A DNA stretch of 64,000 nt from Deltaproteobacteria bacterium (GCA_016218725.1 JACRDB010000149.1:62001-126000), one strand, 5' to 3'. Positions 1 through 8,927 are shown, counted from the first letter of the stretch. A program made the numbers and translations. The notes: a model not told the origin generated them from the sequence alone.

Positions 1-178
1 GGGGCTCACAGCCCAGCGCTCGGAGGCGTAGGGTGGTGTCCTCGGCGTCGGCCTCGCGGCGGCGGAAGGTGAAGGCCACCCGGGCCCCCTCGCGGGCGAA
101 GGCGAGGCACAGCTCCCTCCCGAGCCCCCGGGAGCCTCCGGTCACCAGGCAGCGCGTGCCCTCCAGGCGACCGGTCAC
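1..178 (-). CDS. SDR-family oxidoreductase, N-terminal part (cut by window edge)
   Basis: Only the first 59 codons are in the window. The start is GTG at 178, which overlaps the TGA of the radical SAM gene by two bases (GTGA), so translation is probably coupled. The N-terminus reads VTGRLEGTRCLVTGGSRGLG: a beta strand followed by the TGxxxGxG dinucleotide-binding loop of short-chain dehydrogenases, then a helix and a second strand (ARVAFTFRRRE) whose basic residues suit NADPH. FabG-like reductases start this way. The catalytic YxxxK lies outside the window, so substrate and exact family are unknown. It is the third gene of the aminotransferase-radical SAM cassette and probably acts in the same pathway. 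Confidence 0.75.
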   Translation of the reverse strand, partial: MTGRLEGTRCLVTGGSRGLGRELCLAFAREGARVAFTFRRREADAEDTTLRLRALGCEP

Positions 179-1650
179 GCCAGCACCGCGAGGCGGCGGA
201 GCTTCACGTCCCCGGAGCGCTCGCCCCAGGACCTGGGCGCGGCCATGAACTCCGCCTCCTTCTCTTTGTAGAGCACGTTGTACGCGCACACGGGGATGGT
301 CGTCCCGTCCTCGGCGCAGTTGGAGTCGCAGCACTGCGCCAGGCGCTCGACGTCGAACGTGTCTTCATCCATGTGCGAGTGGACGTACACCGCCTTGGAG
401 GCGCGCTCGGCCGCCCTCAGGGCCTCCTCGCGGGTGATCACCCGGTCCCTCGGGAAGAGCGCCCCGAGGAGCTGTCGCAGGATCTTCAAGGTGCGCTCGG
501 CCTCGGGCTCATCGCTCACCCACAGGCGGTCCATGGCGTCTTGGAGGGCGTCCTCCAGCGCGCGGGAGGGCTCCAGGTACAACCGCTCGGCGAGGCACGC
601 GTAGAGCGCCTCCCGGGGCATGAAGCGCGTAAAGGGCACCGGGGGGCCCCCGTCGGGATCCAAAAGGAGGTACGCGATCTGGTAGCACAGCGGGTGGGCG
701 CACGGAGAGGACACAAAGTCCTCCCGGGTCAGCCACCCGTGGGTGGTCTCCGCGATGCGATCCAGCACCTCCACCATGGAGATCCTCCCGGAGCGCGAGG
801 GGTCAAAGTGCGTGCCCCCTTGACCCGTGTAGGTGATGGTGTGCAGCTCCACATGGCGCACGTTGGGGCGCTCCATGGCCATACGGAGGATGGCGCCGAC
901 CTCGTGGTCGTTCATGCCCTTTGTCATCACGGGGATGAGGGTGACGTCTACGTTGTATTTCTCCGTGAGGTCCAGGGCGCGGAGCTTGGCCTCGACGAGC
1001 CTGGAGCCCTGGAGGACCACGTCCGTCTGCGGGTCGAAGGTGTCAAAGGACAGGGCCACGCGGGCGCCGAGCTCGCCCAGGCGCTTGACCAGGGGCTCGT
1101 TCTTGGCGAGGAAGAGCCCGTTGGAGCAGATGGTGACGCGGTGCACGCCCGCGTCCCGGGCCACCTCCAGGAAGGTCATGAACTCCGGGTGGAGGAAGGG
1201 CTCTCCGCCGGTGAAGTTCACGATGTCCACCTCGCCCAGGTCGTCCTTGAGGTGCTGGAGGATGCGACGGAAGGCCGCAACGTCCATGTGCCAGGTCCCG
1301 TCGTTCTTGTTGTAGACGTAGCAGATGGGGCAGTCCAGGTTGCATGCCGAGGTGATGGTGACCACCGGCAGGCGCACCTTCTGGCCGTGCTGGGCGCACG
1401 CCCCGCAGTCGAAGGGGCAGCCGAAATGCACCGGCCGGGGCGTCCTCCGGGGCGCCGAGGCGACGGGCTTCACGGCGCGGGTGGCGGCGTACCAGGCCGC
1501 GTCGGTGGAGAGCCTCACGGACTGCGCGCCGTGCTCCGGGCAGCTCTTGGAGAGCCACACGGAGCGGTCCTCGCGGGCCTCGACCAGGGCGGGCAGGGCC
1601 CTCTTGCATGTACGGCAGAGGCTGGTGGTGGGGTGCAGGAGCGCGCCCAT
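175..1650 (-). CDS. Radical SAM enzyme, MJ0619/tetraether-synthase-like architecture
   Basis: A 491-aa protein. The N-terminal cysteine region (TTSLCRTC, C12/C15, then KSCPEHG, C37) is followed by GCPFDCGAC (C78, C82, C85) and the radical SAM cluster motif CNLDCPIC (C103, C107, C110). A GGEP-type SAM-binding motif (NFTGGEPFLHPEF) follows. This N-terminal CxxC/CPEHG plus CPxDCGxC layout is what I know from MJ0619-like proteins and the archaeal tetraether lipid synthase group. The C-terminal third is cysteine-containing (CAHPLC, CCDSNC), possibly for auxiliary clusters. The start ATG at 1650 shares a base with the stop of the upstream aminotransferase (TGATG). The in-frame extension further upstream lies inside the aminotransferase gene and is rejected. 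The reaction is not known; lipid C-C coupling or a methyl transfer is possible by family. Confidence 0.78.
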   Translation of the reverse strand: MGALLHPTTSLCRTCKRALPALVEAREDRSVWLSKSCPEHGAQSVRLSTDAAWYAATRAVKPVASAPRRTPRPVHFGCPFDCGACAQHGQKVRLPVVTITSACNLDCPICYVYNKNDGTWHMDVAAFRRILQHLKDDLGEVDIVNFTGGEPFLHPEFMTFLEVARDAGVHRVTICSNGLFLAKNEPLVKRLGELGARVALSFDTFDPQTDVVLQGSRLVEAKLRALDLTEKYNVDVTLIPVMTKGMNDHEVGAILRMAMERPNVRHVELHTITYTGQGGTHFDPSRSGRISMVEVLDRIAETTHGWLTREDFVSSPCAHPLCYQIAYLLLDPDGGPPVPFTRFMPREALYACLAERLYLEPSRALEDALQDAMDRLWVSDEPEAERTLKILRQLLGALFPRDRVITREEALRAAERASKAVYVHSHMDEDTFDVERLAQCCDSNCAEDGTTIPVCAYNVLYKEKEAEFMAAPRSWGERSGDVKLRRLAVLA

Positions 1651-2954
1651 CACACCAGCTCCGCCAGGGCGTCGAGCTCTTCCCCGAGGTGTGTGATCAA
1701 ACGGTCGAGGTGCTCGGGCTCGAGGGTGAGCCTGGGCTGCATCCGCAGGATGGACCAGTCGTGGCCGCACACGAAGGCGAACCACCCACGGCGGTAGAGC
1801 CGGTACGCGGTGAGGGGCCCGATGGTGGCGCGGTCCTCCAGGTCCGGCCAGCCGAACTGGTCGAAGCCCACCCACGGGTGCTCGGGCTGCCGGAGCTCCA
1901 CGCCGAACATGTACCCCGCGGCGCGGGTGTCGCGGTAGAGGGCGTGGCCCTGGAGGCGCTGGTGGCACCGCGCGCGGAAGGCCTCGCCGCGGTCACGGAC
2001 GGCGCCCAGGAGGTCCTCGGTGAGCAGGTCCAGGGAGGCCAGGGCGGCCACGCAGCTCAGGGCGTTGTAGCTCATGGTCATGTTGTGGCTCTCGCCGTCT
2101 TCGAAGTCCGCGCCGTACGCGCGGGCGAAGAGCTCGCGGGTGGTGAGCATGGCGGAGATGGGCGCGAGGCCCCCGCCGAGCTGCTTGGCCAGGAGGGCCA
2201 CGTCGGGCCTGCGGGGCCAGGTGGCGCTGCGCAGGAAGTACCCCGAGCGCCCCATGCCCGACTGCACCTCGTCGGCCACCAGGAGCGCCCCGTGGCGCGC
2301 GGTGAGCTCACACAGCGCGGCGAGGTAACCGTCCGGGAGCGTGCGCACGCCGCCCTCGCCCTGCACGGGCTCGACCACCACGGCGGCGACGTCGCCCTCG
2401 GAGAGCGCGCGGGAGAGGGCGTCTGCGTCTCCGAAGGGGAGGCACAGGGCGCCCGGGAGGAGCGGCCGGAAGGGCTCCGTGAAGGGCCCCCGGTGCATGA
2501 GGGACACGGCCCCGAAGGTGCATCCGTGGTAGGCGCGCTCCAGGCACAGGAGCCTCGGGCGGCGGGTGGCGGCGCGGCAGAGCTTGAGCGACGCCTCCAC
2601 GGCGTCCGCGCCGGAGCAGCCGAAATACACGCTGGAGTAATGCCCGGAGCGCTCGCAGAGCCTCCGGGCGAGGCGCCCGGCGAAGGGGTTGACGCGCGAG
2701 GGGAACCAGTTGGGGGCGTCGCTCTCCAGGAAGTCCCGCACGGCGCGGGTGACGTACGGGTGGCGGTGCCCGAAGGCCTGGGTGCCGTGGAGGTCCTCGA
2801 CGGGGTGGCCGTCCTCGTCCACGAGGTGGCCGTCGCGGGCCTGGAGGAGCCTCACGGGCTCCCGGGCGAGCTCCGCGCGGTTGTAGATCAGGGGGTTGAC
2901 GAAGTCCCGAAAGTCTTCAAAGCCCCCGCGGAGGATCGCCTGGAGGGAGTCCAT
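1650..2954 (-). CDS. Class III PLP-dependent aminotransferase
   Basis: A 434-aa fold-type I aminotransferase of the ornithine/acetylornithine/4-aminobutyrate group. Visible features are GTQAFGHRHP near the N-terminus, the FGCSGADAVEASLKLCR phosphate-binding segment, ERAYHGCT, VVVEPVQGEGG, the cofactor Asp in LLVADEVQSGMGR, and the Schiff-base lysine in ALLAKQLGGG. ATG at 2954 is preferred because family homology begins directly after it (FVNPLIYNRAEL) and because a TACCTC hexamer ends 5 nt upstream, matching other promoter-proximal starts here. It is the first gene of a three-gene operon with the radical SAM enzyme and SDR, and diverges from the nucleotidase gene. The amino acceptor is unknown; it may supply or remove an amine in the cassette's pathway. 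Confidence 0.85.
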   Translation of the reverse strand: MDSLQAILRGGFEDFRDFVNPLIYNRAELAREPVRLLQARDGHLVDEDGHPVEDLHGTQAFGHRHPYVTRAVRDFLESDAPNWFPSRVNPFAGRLARRLCERSGHYSSVYFGCSGADAVEASLKLCRAATRRPRLLCLERAYHGCTFGAVSLMHRGPFTEPFRPLLPGALCLPFGDADALSRALSEGDVAAVVVEPVQGEGGVRTLPDGYLAALCELTARHGALLVADEVQSGMGRSGYFLRSATWPRRPDVALLAKQLGGGLAPISAMLTTRELFARAYGADFEDGESHNMTMSYNALSCVAALASLDLLTEDLLGAVRDRGEAFRARCHQRLQGHALYRDTRAAGYMFGVELRQPEHPWVGFDQFGWPDLEDRATIGPLTAYRLYRRGWFAFVCGHDWSILRMQPRLTLEPEHLDRLITHLGEELDALAELV

Positions 2955-2959
2955 GGCCA

Positions 2960-2965
2960 GAGGTA
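2960..2965 (-). promoter_or_regulatory. -10-like hexamer, possibly leaderless start
   Basis: TACCTC on the minus strand ends 5 nt before the aminotransferase ATG (2954), and no Shine-Dalgarno is visible. It is one of at least ten such arrangements in the window. Confidence 0.35.
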
Positions 2966-2973
2966 CCGGTACC
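2962..2973. promoter_or_regulatory. Perfect 12-bp palindrome between divergent genes
   Basis: GGTACCGGTACC is its own reverse complement. It lies 8 bp from the aminotransferase start and about 33 bp from the nucleotidase start, overlapping the predicted aminotransferase promoter. It could be an operator serving both genes. Confidence 0.3.
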
Positions 2974-2993
2974 ACGACCGCCCCCGGGCGCGG

Positions 2994-2999
2994 TAGGGT
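2994..2999 (+). promoter_or_regulatory. -10-like hexamer TAGGGT before nucleotidase GTG
   Basis: TAGGGT ends 7 nt upstream of GTG 3007, where transcription would begin close to the start codon. No Shine-Dalgarno is visible. Confidence 0.4.
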
Positions 3000-3006
3000 C
3001 CCGGGC

Positions 3007-4686
3007 GTGCAATCGCGCGCTGCGCTCCTGGCGCTCCTGGGGCTCCTCGGGTGTCCCCGGCGGAGGGCCCCGAGGCCCGTGCCGCCCGCTGCCTTCACGC
3101 TGACGGTGGTGGCCACCAACGACCTCCACGGGCGCCTGGGGATGCTGCCGTGGCTCGGGGGGCACCTCGCGAACCTCCGGGCGAGCCGCTCCTCGGTGCT
3201 CCTGGTGGACGCCGGGGACCTCTTCCAGGGCACGCTGGAGAGCAACCAGGACGAGGGCGCGACGGTGGTGAGGGCCTACAACCACCTGGGCTACGACGCG
3301 GTGGCGGTGGGCAACCACGAGTATGACTTTGGCCCCGAGGGCCCGGCGGTGTTCGCCCGCGGCCCCGGCGAGGACCCTCAGGGGGCGCTCCAGGCGCGGG
3401 CGAGGGAGGCGCGGTTCTCCTTCCTGTCGGCCAACGTGGTGCGGGCAGGGACCTCCCAGAGGCCGCCCTGGGCGCGCGTTACGGCGTCGGTGGTGGTGGC
3501 GCGGGGGGTGCCCGTGGGCCTGGTCGGGGTGAGCACCGAGGACACGCTCACGACCACGCTGGCGATGAACGTGAGGGGCCTGGCGGTGCTCCCGCTGGCG
3601 GAGACGGTGACCTCGGAGGCGCGGGCCCTGAGGGCCAGCGGGGCGCGGGTGGTGGTGGTGCTGGCCCACGCCGGGGGGCGCTGCCGGCGCTTCACGGACC
3701 CGGAGGACCTCTCGTCGTGCGATGGCGCCCAGGAGGTGTTCGCGCTGGCCCGGGCGCTCCCGGCGGGCCTGGTGGACGTGATCGCCGCGGGGCACACGCA
3801 CCAGGGGATCGCCCACCGGGTGAACGGCGTGGCGGTCCTGGAGTCGTTCTCGCAGGGGAGGGCCTTCGGTCGGGTGGACCTCACGGTGGACCCATCGAGG
3901 GGCGTGACGGGGGCGAGGGTGTTCCCTCCGAGGGACCTGTGCGCGGAGCGCGGGGGCGACGAGCCCGACCCGGAGCGCTGCCACCCGGAGCCCTACGAGG
4001 GTCGGCCGGTGTTGCGCGATGAGGCGTTGCAAGCGCTGGTGGCGCCGTCGCTTGAGCGCGCGCGGGGCGCGCGCGATCGGCCCCTCGGGGTGACCGTGGA
4101 GGCGCCGGTGGTGACCCGGTACAACCAGGAGAGCGCGCTGACGAACCTGGTGGCCACGATGACCCTGCGGGCCTCCCCCGGTGCGGACGTGGGGGTCATG
4201 AACGCGGGGGGCGTGAGGGTGGACCTCCCGGCGGGGGCGCTTACGTATGGGAGGCTCTACGCGACCCTGCCCTTCGAGAACCGCCTGGTGACGGTGCGCA
4301 TGCGGGGCCGGGCGCTGCGGGCGGCGCTGGAGGAGAACGCCCGGAGCGACGCGGGGGTGCTGGGCGTGGCGGGGGTGCGGGTGACGGTGCGCTGCGACGG
4401 GGGTGTGCTGGCGCAGGTGACCCGCGACGACGGCCGGGCGGTGACCGACGACGAAGTGCTCACCGTGGCCACCAACGATTTCCTGGCGACGGGCGCGCTC
4501 CGGCGGCACCTGGAGGCGCCGCTCGACGAGGCCCAGGCGCTCGACGCGCCGGTGCTGCGGGACGCGGTGGGGGAGGCGCTCGCGCGCGAGGCGCCGGTGC
4601 TTCGCGGCGGGGACCCGCGGTGGTACGATCCCGCGCGCCCGCGGTGGGCGCTGCCCTCGGCGCGGCCGGTGCGCTGCGGGCGGTGA
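3007..4686 (+). CDS. 5'-nucleotidase / 2',3'-cyclic nucleotide phosphodiesterase lipoprotein
   Basis: A 559-aa protein with an N-terminal lipobox (LLALLGLLGC), so probably an exported lipoprotein. The calcineurin-like metallophosphatase domain shows all the metal motifs: NDLHGR, GDLFQG, GNHEYDFG, HAGG and AGHTHQG. The C-terminal 5'-nucleotidase domain carries the NLVA-type helix (NQESALTNLVA), MNAGGVRVD, and the adenine-stacking segment TLPFENRL. By family it hydrolyses extracellular nucleotides to nucleosides for scavenging. GTG 3007 is chosen because it directly precedes the signal peptide and a -10-like TAGGGT lies 7 nt before it. The last ~12 codons are the parent of a degenerate copy at 8928-8964. 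Confidence 0.9.
   Translation: MQSRAALLALLGLLGCPRRRAPRPVPPAAFTLTVVATNDLHGRLGMLPWLGGHLANLRASRSSVLLVDAGDLFQGTLESNQDEGATVVRAYNHLGYDAVAVGNHEYDFGPEGPAVFARGPGEDPQGALQARAREARFSFLSANVVRAGTSQRPPWARVTASVVVARGVPVGLVGVSTEDTLTTTLAMNVRGLAVLPLAETVTSEARALRASGARVVVVLAHAGGRCRRFTDPEDLSSCDGAQEVFALARALPAGLVDVIAAGHTHQGIAHRVNGVAVLESFSQGRAFGRVDLTVDPSRGVTGARVFPPRDLCAERGGDEPDPERCHPEPYEGRPVLRDEALQALVAPSLERARGARDRPLGVTVEAPVVTRYNQESALTNLVATMTLRASPGADVGVMNAGGVRVDLPAGALTYGRLYATLPFENRLVTVRMRGRALRAALEENARSDAGVLGVAGVRVTVRCDGGVLAQVTRDDGRAVTDDEVLTVATNDFLATGALRRHLEAPLDEAQALDAPVLRDAVGEALAREAPVLRGGDPRWYDPARPRWALPSARPVRCGR
4610..4646 (+). repeat. 37-bp imperfect direct repeat, left copy (inside nucleotidase 3' end)
   Basis: It matches 8928-8964 at 33 of 37 positions without gaps, including a perfect 17-base run at the right end. 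The left copy codes for the last part of the nucleotidase (DPRWYDPARPRW). The pair brackets the kinase and HAD genes. Confidence 0.65.
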
Positions 4687-4944
4687 CCCGGCGTGCAACC
4701 GCGACGTACGGAAGCGGGAGACGGCCACCGGGGGCCACCGGGGCCCGCAAGGAACAGGCCAGCGCAGACGCCCCTTGATGGGTAGGGCGGACGCCGACTG
4801 GAGCACCGCCCGGAGGTGGCTCGATCGCTACTTCAAGACCTACACCTCCAGGAAGGATTGCTCCGTCGTTCGCGGGGACCACTGCGAGAAGAACGAGCGG
4901 CCAAGGCCCTTCCCTCCTCATCGGAGTTGGGTTGAACTGGCCCG
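4687..4944. other. Intergenic region before the kinase gene
   Basis: 258 bp without a convincing gene. Short reading frames here have poor third-position GC bias. No clear hairpin or sigma-70 promoter was seen. The segment is somewhat lower in GC than its surroundings and begins just inside the left edge of the repeat-bracketed block. Confidence 0.4.
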
Positions 4945-6936
4945 ATGGTACCCGCCCTCGACGATGGAACCCCTCCCGACTCCGACCCACGTTCGATTGA
5001 GCCCACGCTGCGGGTCTGTCAAGAGGTCGTCGCGCCGATGGACCTCTCGTCGCCGGTCGACCTGGAGTCTGGGGTAGCCCGTTACGAGCTCGGCCCGCTG
5101 CTCGGCGACGGCGGGATGGGCGAGGTGCGGCGCTGCCGGGACCTGCGCATCGGCCGCGAGGTCGCCGTCAAACTGCTGGGCCCGCAACAGCGCGAGGACC
5201 CGGAGGTCCGGGCCCGCTTCGTTCGCGAGGCACGGATCCAGGGGCAACTGGAGCATCCCGCCGTGGTGCCCCTGTACGACTTCGGGGCGTGGTCCGACGG
5301 CGTACCGTACTTCACGATGACGCGCGTCCGGGGCGTCACCCTGCGCGAGGTGCTCGACGTGCTCGCCGCCGGCGACGCAGAGTTTCGGGCGCGGTACTCC
5401 CGTCGCCCTGTCAACCGGGCGGGCCTCGGTGACCACGGTGCCGAGAACCCCGAGGCGATCGCGCGGTACTCCCAGCGCCGGTTGCTCACGGCGTTCAGCG
5501 CAGTGTGCCTCGCGGTGGACTACGCCCATGCCCGGGGCGTGGTGCACCGCGACCTCAAGCCCGCGAACCTCATGTTCGGCGAGTTCGGCGAGGTGCACGT
5601 GCTCGACTGGGGGGTGGCCAAGGTGCTCTCGTCCGCCGGCGGGGCCGCAGGAACGCGGCCGGTGGACGCGCCCAACCCCATCCCCTCGGTGCAGGGGACG
5701 CTCCTCGGGACGCCGGGGTACATGGCCCCCGAGGCAGCCTGCGGCGAGGTTGACACGCTCGACGCCCGCGCCGACGTCTACGCCCTCGGGGCGATCCTGT
5801 TCGAGCTCCTGACGCTCCACCCCCTGCACGAGGGGACCACCCTTCGCGGCCTGCTCAGCGCGACGCTGCTCGGCGCCGACGCCAGGGCCAGCCAGCGCTT
5901 CCCCGCTGCGAACGCGCCCCCCGAGCTCGAAGCGATCTGCGTCCGCGCCACGGCCACGGACCCGGCGCAGCGGCACACCACGGCCCGGGAGCTCAGCGAC
6001 GCCATCGAGCGCTACCTCGACGGGGACCGGGACCTGGCCGTCCGCTGCGAGGTCGCGTCCACGCACGAACGGGCCGCACGCGCGGCGGCCGCGAGGGCCC
6101 TCGCCGGGGGCGAGGGGGCCGAGGTGGCGCGCGTCGAGGCCCTGCGCGAGGCCACCCGCGCCGTGGCGCTGGACCCCAGCAACGAGGGGGCCGTACAGAC
6201 CATCACGCGGCTGTTGCTCAACCCCCCGGCGAGGCTCCCCGACGAGGTCCAACGTGAGCTCGACGACCGGACCATCCGGGGGCGACGGGGCGCGGCCCGA
6301 CTCGGGATCTACGCGCTGCTCTCCTGGTTCCTGTTCTACCCCCTGGCCCTGGCGATGGGCGTGCGGTCCTGGGCGTCCCTCGCGGCGCCGTTCGCGCTGC
6401 ACCTGGGCTCGCTCGCGCTCGCGGCGTGGCTGTGGCGCAGCGGGCGGACGCGGGTGCGTCACGCCCTGTCGCTGATGGCCATGAGCACGCTGGCCATCGC
6501 GTCGCTCAGCGGCATCGCCGGCCCCTTCGTGCTGGTGCCCGCCGTCGCCGTCATGAGCGCGGTCTTCTTCACCCTGCACGGCAACGCGAGGACCCAGGGC
6601 CTCGTCGTCCTGCTCAGCGTCCTGACCGTACTCCTGCCGTTCGTCTTCGAGCTGTTGGACCTCGTCGATCCGGCCTACACGTTCCAGGAGGGATCGATCA
6701 CGATGCACCCGCGGTTGTTCTTCCTGTCGCCGACGGCGACGCGGGTATTCCTGCTGGCCACAAGCGTCGCAGTGGTGCTCACGCCGATGTTCCTCGTGGC
6801 CCGGCTGCGCGACGCGCTGGCCGACGCGGAGCGGGGCCTGTGCCTGCACCTGTGGCACGTGCGACAAATGGTGCCCGAAGAGGCACGGCAGGTCATCTCC
6901 TCGCCACCTGCCGCCGGCCGGTCTGCCGTGCGATAA
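4945..6936 (+). CDS. Membrane Ser/Thr protein kinase (Hanks type)
   Basis: A 663-aa protein. The kinase domain (about residues 48-345) has the glycine loop LLGDGGMGEV, the VAVK lysine (K76), the catalytic loop HRDLKPAN (D203), a DWG in place of DFG (221-223) and a TPGYMAPE activation segment. An insert of about 35 residues rich in R/N lies between lobes (SRRPVNRAG...). After a helical linker, the C-terminal third has about six hydrophobic segments (for example GIYALLSWFLFYPLALAMGV) and ends in the cytoplasm. No PASTA, TPR or other sensor domain is seen, so the membrane part may itself be the sensor. ATG 4945 is the longest plausible start; an internal ATG at 5038 is also possible. Neighbours give no substrate. 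Confidence 0.88.
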   Translation: MVPALDDGTPPDSDPRSIEPTLRVCQEVVAPMDLSSPVDLESGVARYELGPLLGDGGMGEVRRCRDLRIGREVAVKLLGPQQREDPEVRARFVREARIQGQLEHPAVVPLYDFGAWSDGVPYFTMTRVRGVTLREVLDVLAAGDAEFRARYSRRPVNRAGLGDHGAENPEAIARYSQRRLLTAFSAVCLAVDYAHARGVVHRDLKPANLMFGEFGEVHVLDWGVAKVLSSAGGAAGTRPVDAPNPIPSVQGTLLGTPGYMAPEAACGEVDTLDARADVYALGAILFELLTLHPLHEGTTLRGLLSATLLGADARASQRFPAANAPPELEAICVRATATDPAQRHTTARELSDAIERYLDGDRDLAVRCEVASTHERAARAAAARALAGGEGAEVARVEALREATRAVALDPSNEGAVQTITRLLLNPPARLPDEVQRELDDRTIRGRRGAARLGIYALLSWFLFYPLALAMGVRSWASLAAPFALHLGSLALAAWLWRSGRTRVRHALSLMAMSTLAIASLSGIAGPFVLVPAVAVMSAVFFTLHGNARTQGLVVLLSVLTVLLPFVFELLDLVDPAYTFQEGSITMHPRLFFLSPTATRVFLLATSVAVVLTPMFLVARLRDALADAERGLCLHLWHVRQMVPEEARQVISSPPAAGRSAVR

Positions 6937-7262
6937 CCCCCGTCGGCCTCGCGTAGGATCCGGCGCAGGGCGGCGGCCATCGGCGGGTCCGTCGCTGTGT
7001 TGGTGTTGGTGGCCACCGCGCGTGGCCACTCGCGTGGCCGGCTTCGCGGGTGGCGCGCCGTGGGCCAGCCGAAAGGGTACGCGGCTCCGGCCCTCGACCT
7101 TCCCTGCCCGTTGGCCTCGATCTTGAAAGAGGGCCGTGCCCGCGCCACCGACGCGGTCTGTCCGCCGGTGGTGACGAGGTCCAGGGCCATGCTGCGGCGT
7201 GCCGTCGGGGGGCGCGTCGTGGGTGCCGACCTCTATCCACGACGGACCGAGGAGCGAGGACC
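6937..7262. other. Intergenic region between kinase and collagen-HAD genes
   Basis: 326 bp with no gene I can support. A stem GGCCAC/GTGGCC with a 5-nt loop at 7011-7027 could act as a terminator after the kinase, but there is no T-run. A GAGGA ribosome-binding site immediately precedes ATG 7263. Minus-strand open frames through the region lack codon bias. Confidence 0.4.
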
Positions 7263-8765
7263 ATGGAGATCACGAACGAGCGCGCGATGGGCACCCTGAG
7301 GCGGTCAGCGACGCAGCGCAGCGCGCTGGGCTGCATGCTGTGGATGGCCGGCTGCGCGGGGGAGCCGGGCCTGCGGGGGCCGCCCGGAACGATGGGAACG
7401 ATGGGGCTGCCGGGCGACACCGGACCGGCGGGACCGCCGGGCGATGCCGGCCCGGTGGGGTCGGCGGGCGATGCCGGCCCGGTGGGGCCGGCGGGCGACG
7501 CCGGCGAGCTGGGTCGGTCGGGCGAGCGGGGCGAGCGGGGTGAGCGGGGCGAGATGGGCCTGCCCAGCAGGTCCCAGCAGTTGCGCCTGCTCGACGCGCG
7601 GATCCCGGGGTGGCTGCCGCGCAACCGCGAGCGGCTCAACGAGTTGGTGCGGTCCCGGGGCGTCGCGAGCCCGACCTACGACCCGATGCACCGGCCCGTC
7701 GCCCTGTTCGACTGGGACAACACCATGATCAAGAACGACATCGGCGACGCGACGCTGTTCTGGATGATCAACAACGACCGCATCCGCCAGCCGCCGGGTC
7801 GGGACTGGGCCCGCACCAGCGCGGCCCTGACGGCCGACGCCCGCGCCGCGCTCAACCGCGCCTGCGACGCGCTCGCCGCGCCCGGCGAGCCGCTGCCCAC
7901 CAGCCGCAACGCCGCCTGCGCCGACGAGCTCTACAACATCTACGCGAACAGCCGCACGAGCGCCCGGGCCGCGGCCTGGACCGGCGAGGTCACCCTCACG
8001 ACCAACCAGCCCTACGCCTGGGTGGCCGAGCTGCTGGCGGGCTACACCCCGGGCCAGATCCGCGAGTTCGCCCGCGAGGCCTACGAGGAGAACGCCAGCG
8101 CCCCGCTCGGCGCGACGCAGACCGTGGGCAGCACCACCGGGGTCACCAACTACCTGCGGATCTACGAGCCGATGCGGGACCTGGTGCAGGTGTTCCAGGC
8201 CAACGGCTTCGACGTGTGGGTGGTGTCGGCCTCGCCGCAGCAGGTGGTCGAGGCGGTGGCCGAGCTGGTGGGGGTCCCCAACGACCGCGTGATCGGGATC
8301 CGGTCGGTGTTCGAGCGGGGCCGGGCGACGTACGCGCTCCAGGGCTGCGGCGCCGTGGCCGACGGGGCCAACACCATGATCACCTTCGACCGCGGCAAGC
8401 GCTGCTGGATCAACCGGGAGATCTTCCTCGTGCCGGTCGCGCAGCAGATGGAGCGGCAGCCCGAGGCCCGCCGCCCGGTGTTCGCCGCCGGCGACTCGGA
8501 CACCGACATCGCGTTCGTGCAGGACGCCACGGGGCTCACGCTGGCGATCAACCGCGGCAAGACCCAGCTCATGTGCAACGCCTACGCGAACTACCGGGGC
8601 CGCTGGCTGGTCCAGCCGATGTTCATCCAGCCGCGGCCGATGCGCGCGACGCCCTACCCGTGCACGACGGCCGCCGACGCGGCCGGGGCGCGCCTCCGCG
8701 ACGAGGCCGACCAGCTCTTCACCATGGACTACCCAGACACGGTCTTCGCGCTGCCGACGCCCTGA
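7263..8765 (+). CDS. Lipoprotein with collagen-like repeats and HAD-family phosphatase domain
   Basis: A 500-aa protein. After an N-terminal hydrophobic stretch with lipobox LWMAGC (C31) come 23 uninterrupted Gly-X-Y triplets (residues 33-101, starting GEPGLRGPPG). A HAD-superfamily hydrolase then follows: motif I DWDNT (D150, D152), motif II VSASPQQ, and motif IV GDSDTDIAF. The HAD part resembles large periplasmic phosphatases such as phosphorylcholine phosphatase, which share a big cap inserted after motif I; I infer this only from layout. The collagen stretch would trimerise and project the enzyme from the membrane. A GAGGA Shine-Dalgarno fixes ATG 7263. The gene lies in the repeat-bracketed block and has no obvious operon partner. 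Confidence 0.82.
   Translation: MEITNERAMGTLRRSATQRSALGCMLWMAGCAGEPGLRGPPGTMGTMGLPGDTGPAGPPGDAGPVGSAGDAGPVGPAGDAGELGRSGERGERGERGEMGLPSRSQQLRLLDARIPGWLPRNRERLNELVRSRGVASPTYDPMHRPVALFDWDNTMIKNDIGDATLFWMINNDRIRQPPGRDWARTSAALTADARAALNRACDALAAPGEPLPTSRNAACADELYNIYANSRTSARAAAWTGEVTLTTNQPYAWVAELLAGYTPGQIREFAREAYEENASAPLGATQTVGSTTGVTNYLRIYEPMRDLVQVFQANGFDVWVVSASPQQVVEAVAELVGVPNDRVIGIRSVFERGRATYALQGCGAVADGANTMITFDRGKRCWINREIFLVPVAQQMERQPEARRPVFAAGDSDTDIAFVQDATGLTLAINRGKTQLMCNAYANYRGRWLVQPMFIQPRPMRATPYPCTTAADAAGARLRDEADQLFTMDYPDTVFALPTP
7359..7565 (+). repeat. Collagen-like Gly-X-Y coding repeat, 23 triplets
   Basis: At DNA level this is a tandem of 9-nt-register units, with an 18- to 24-nt near-identical unit (GDAGPVG type) in the middle and three GER triplets near the end. 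Such tracts can change length by slippage. Confidence 0.85.
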
Positions 8766-8927
8766 GTGAGTGACGGCAGTTATCGCGGGTCTTCCGCACT
8801 CTCGATGATGGCCGGTTGCGCGAGTCGCCGCCCGGCGCAGACTGAGGGCTCGCTTCCACCGGAAGGAGTCCCCGATGCACTTGCATCATGACTCCGGGCG
8901 GCAACTACCCTGACACCGAGGGGCGGC

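Noticed and set aside
7359..7565. Tandem DNA repeat as a non-coding satellite
   Set aside because: The periodicity is explained by the in-frame Gly-X-Y collagen tract.
6675..7639. Minus-strand frames across the 6937-7262 gap as a possible gene
   Set aside because: They overlap the kinase end and collagen-repeat start, show no codon bias and no recognisable domain.
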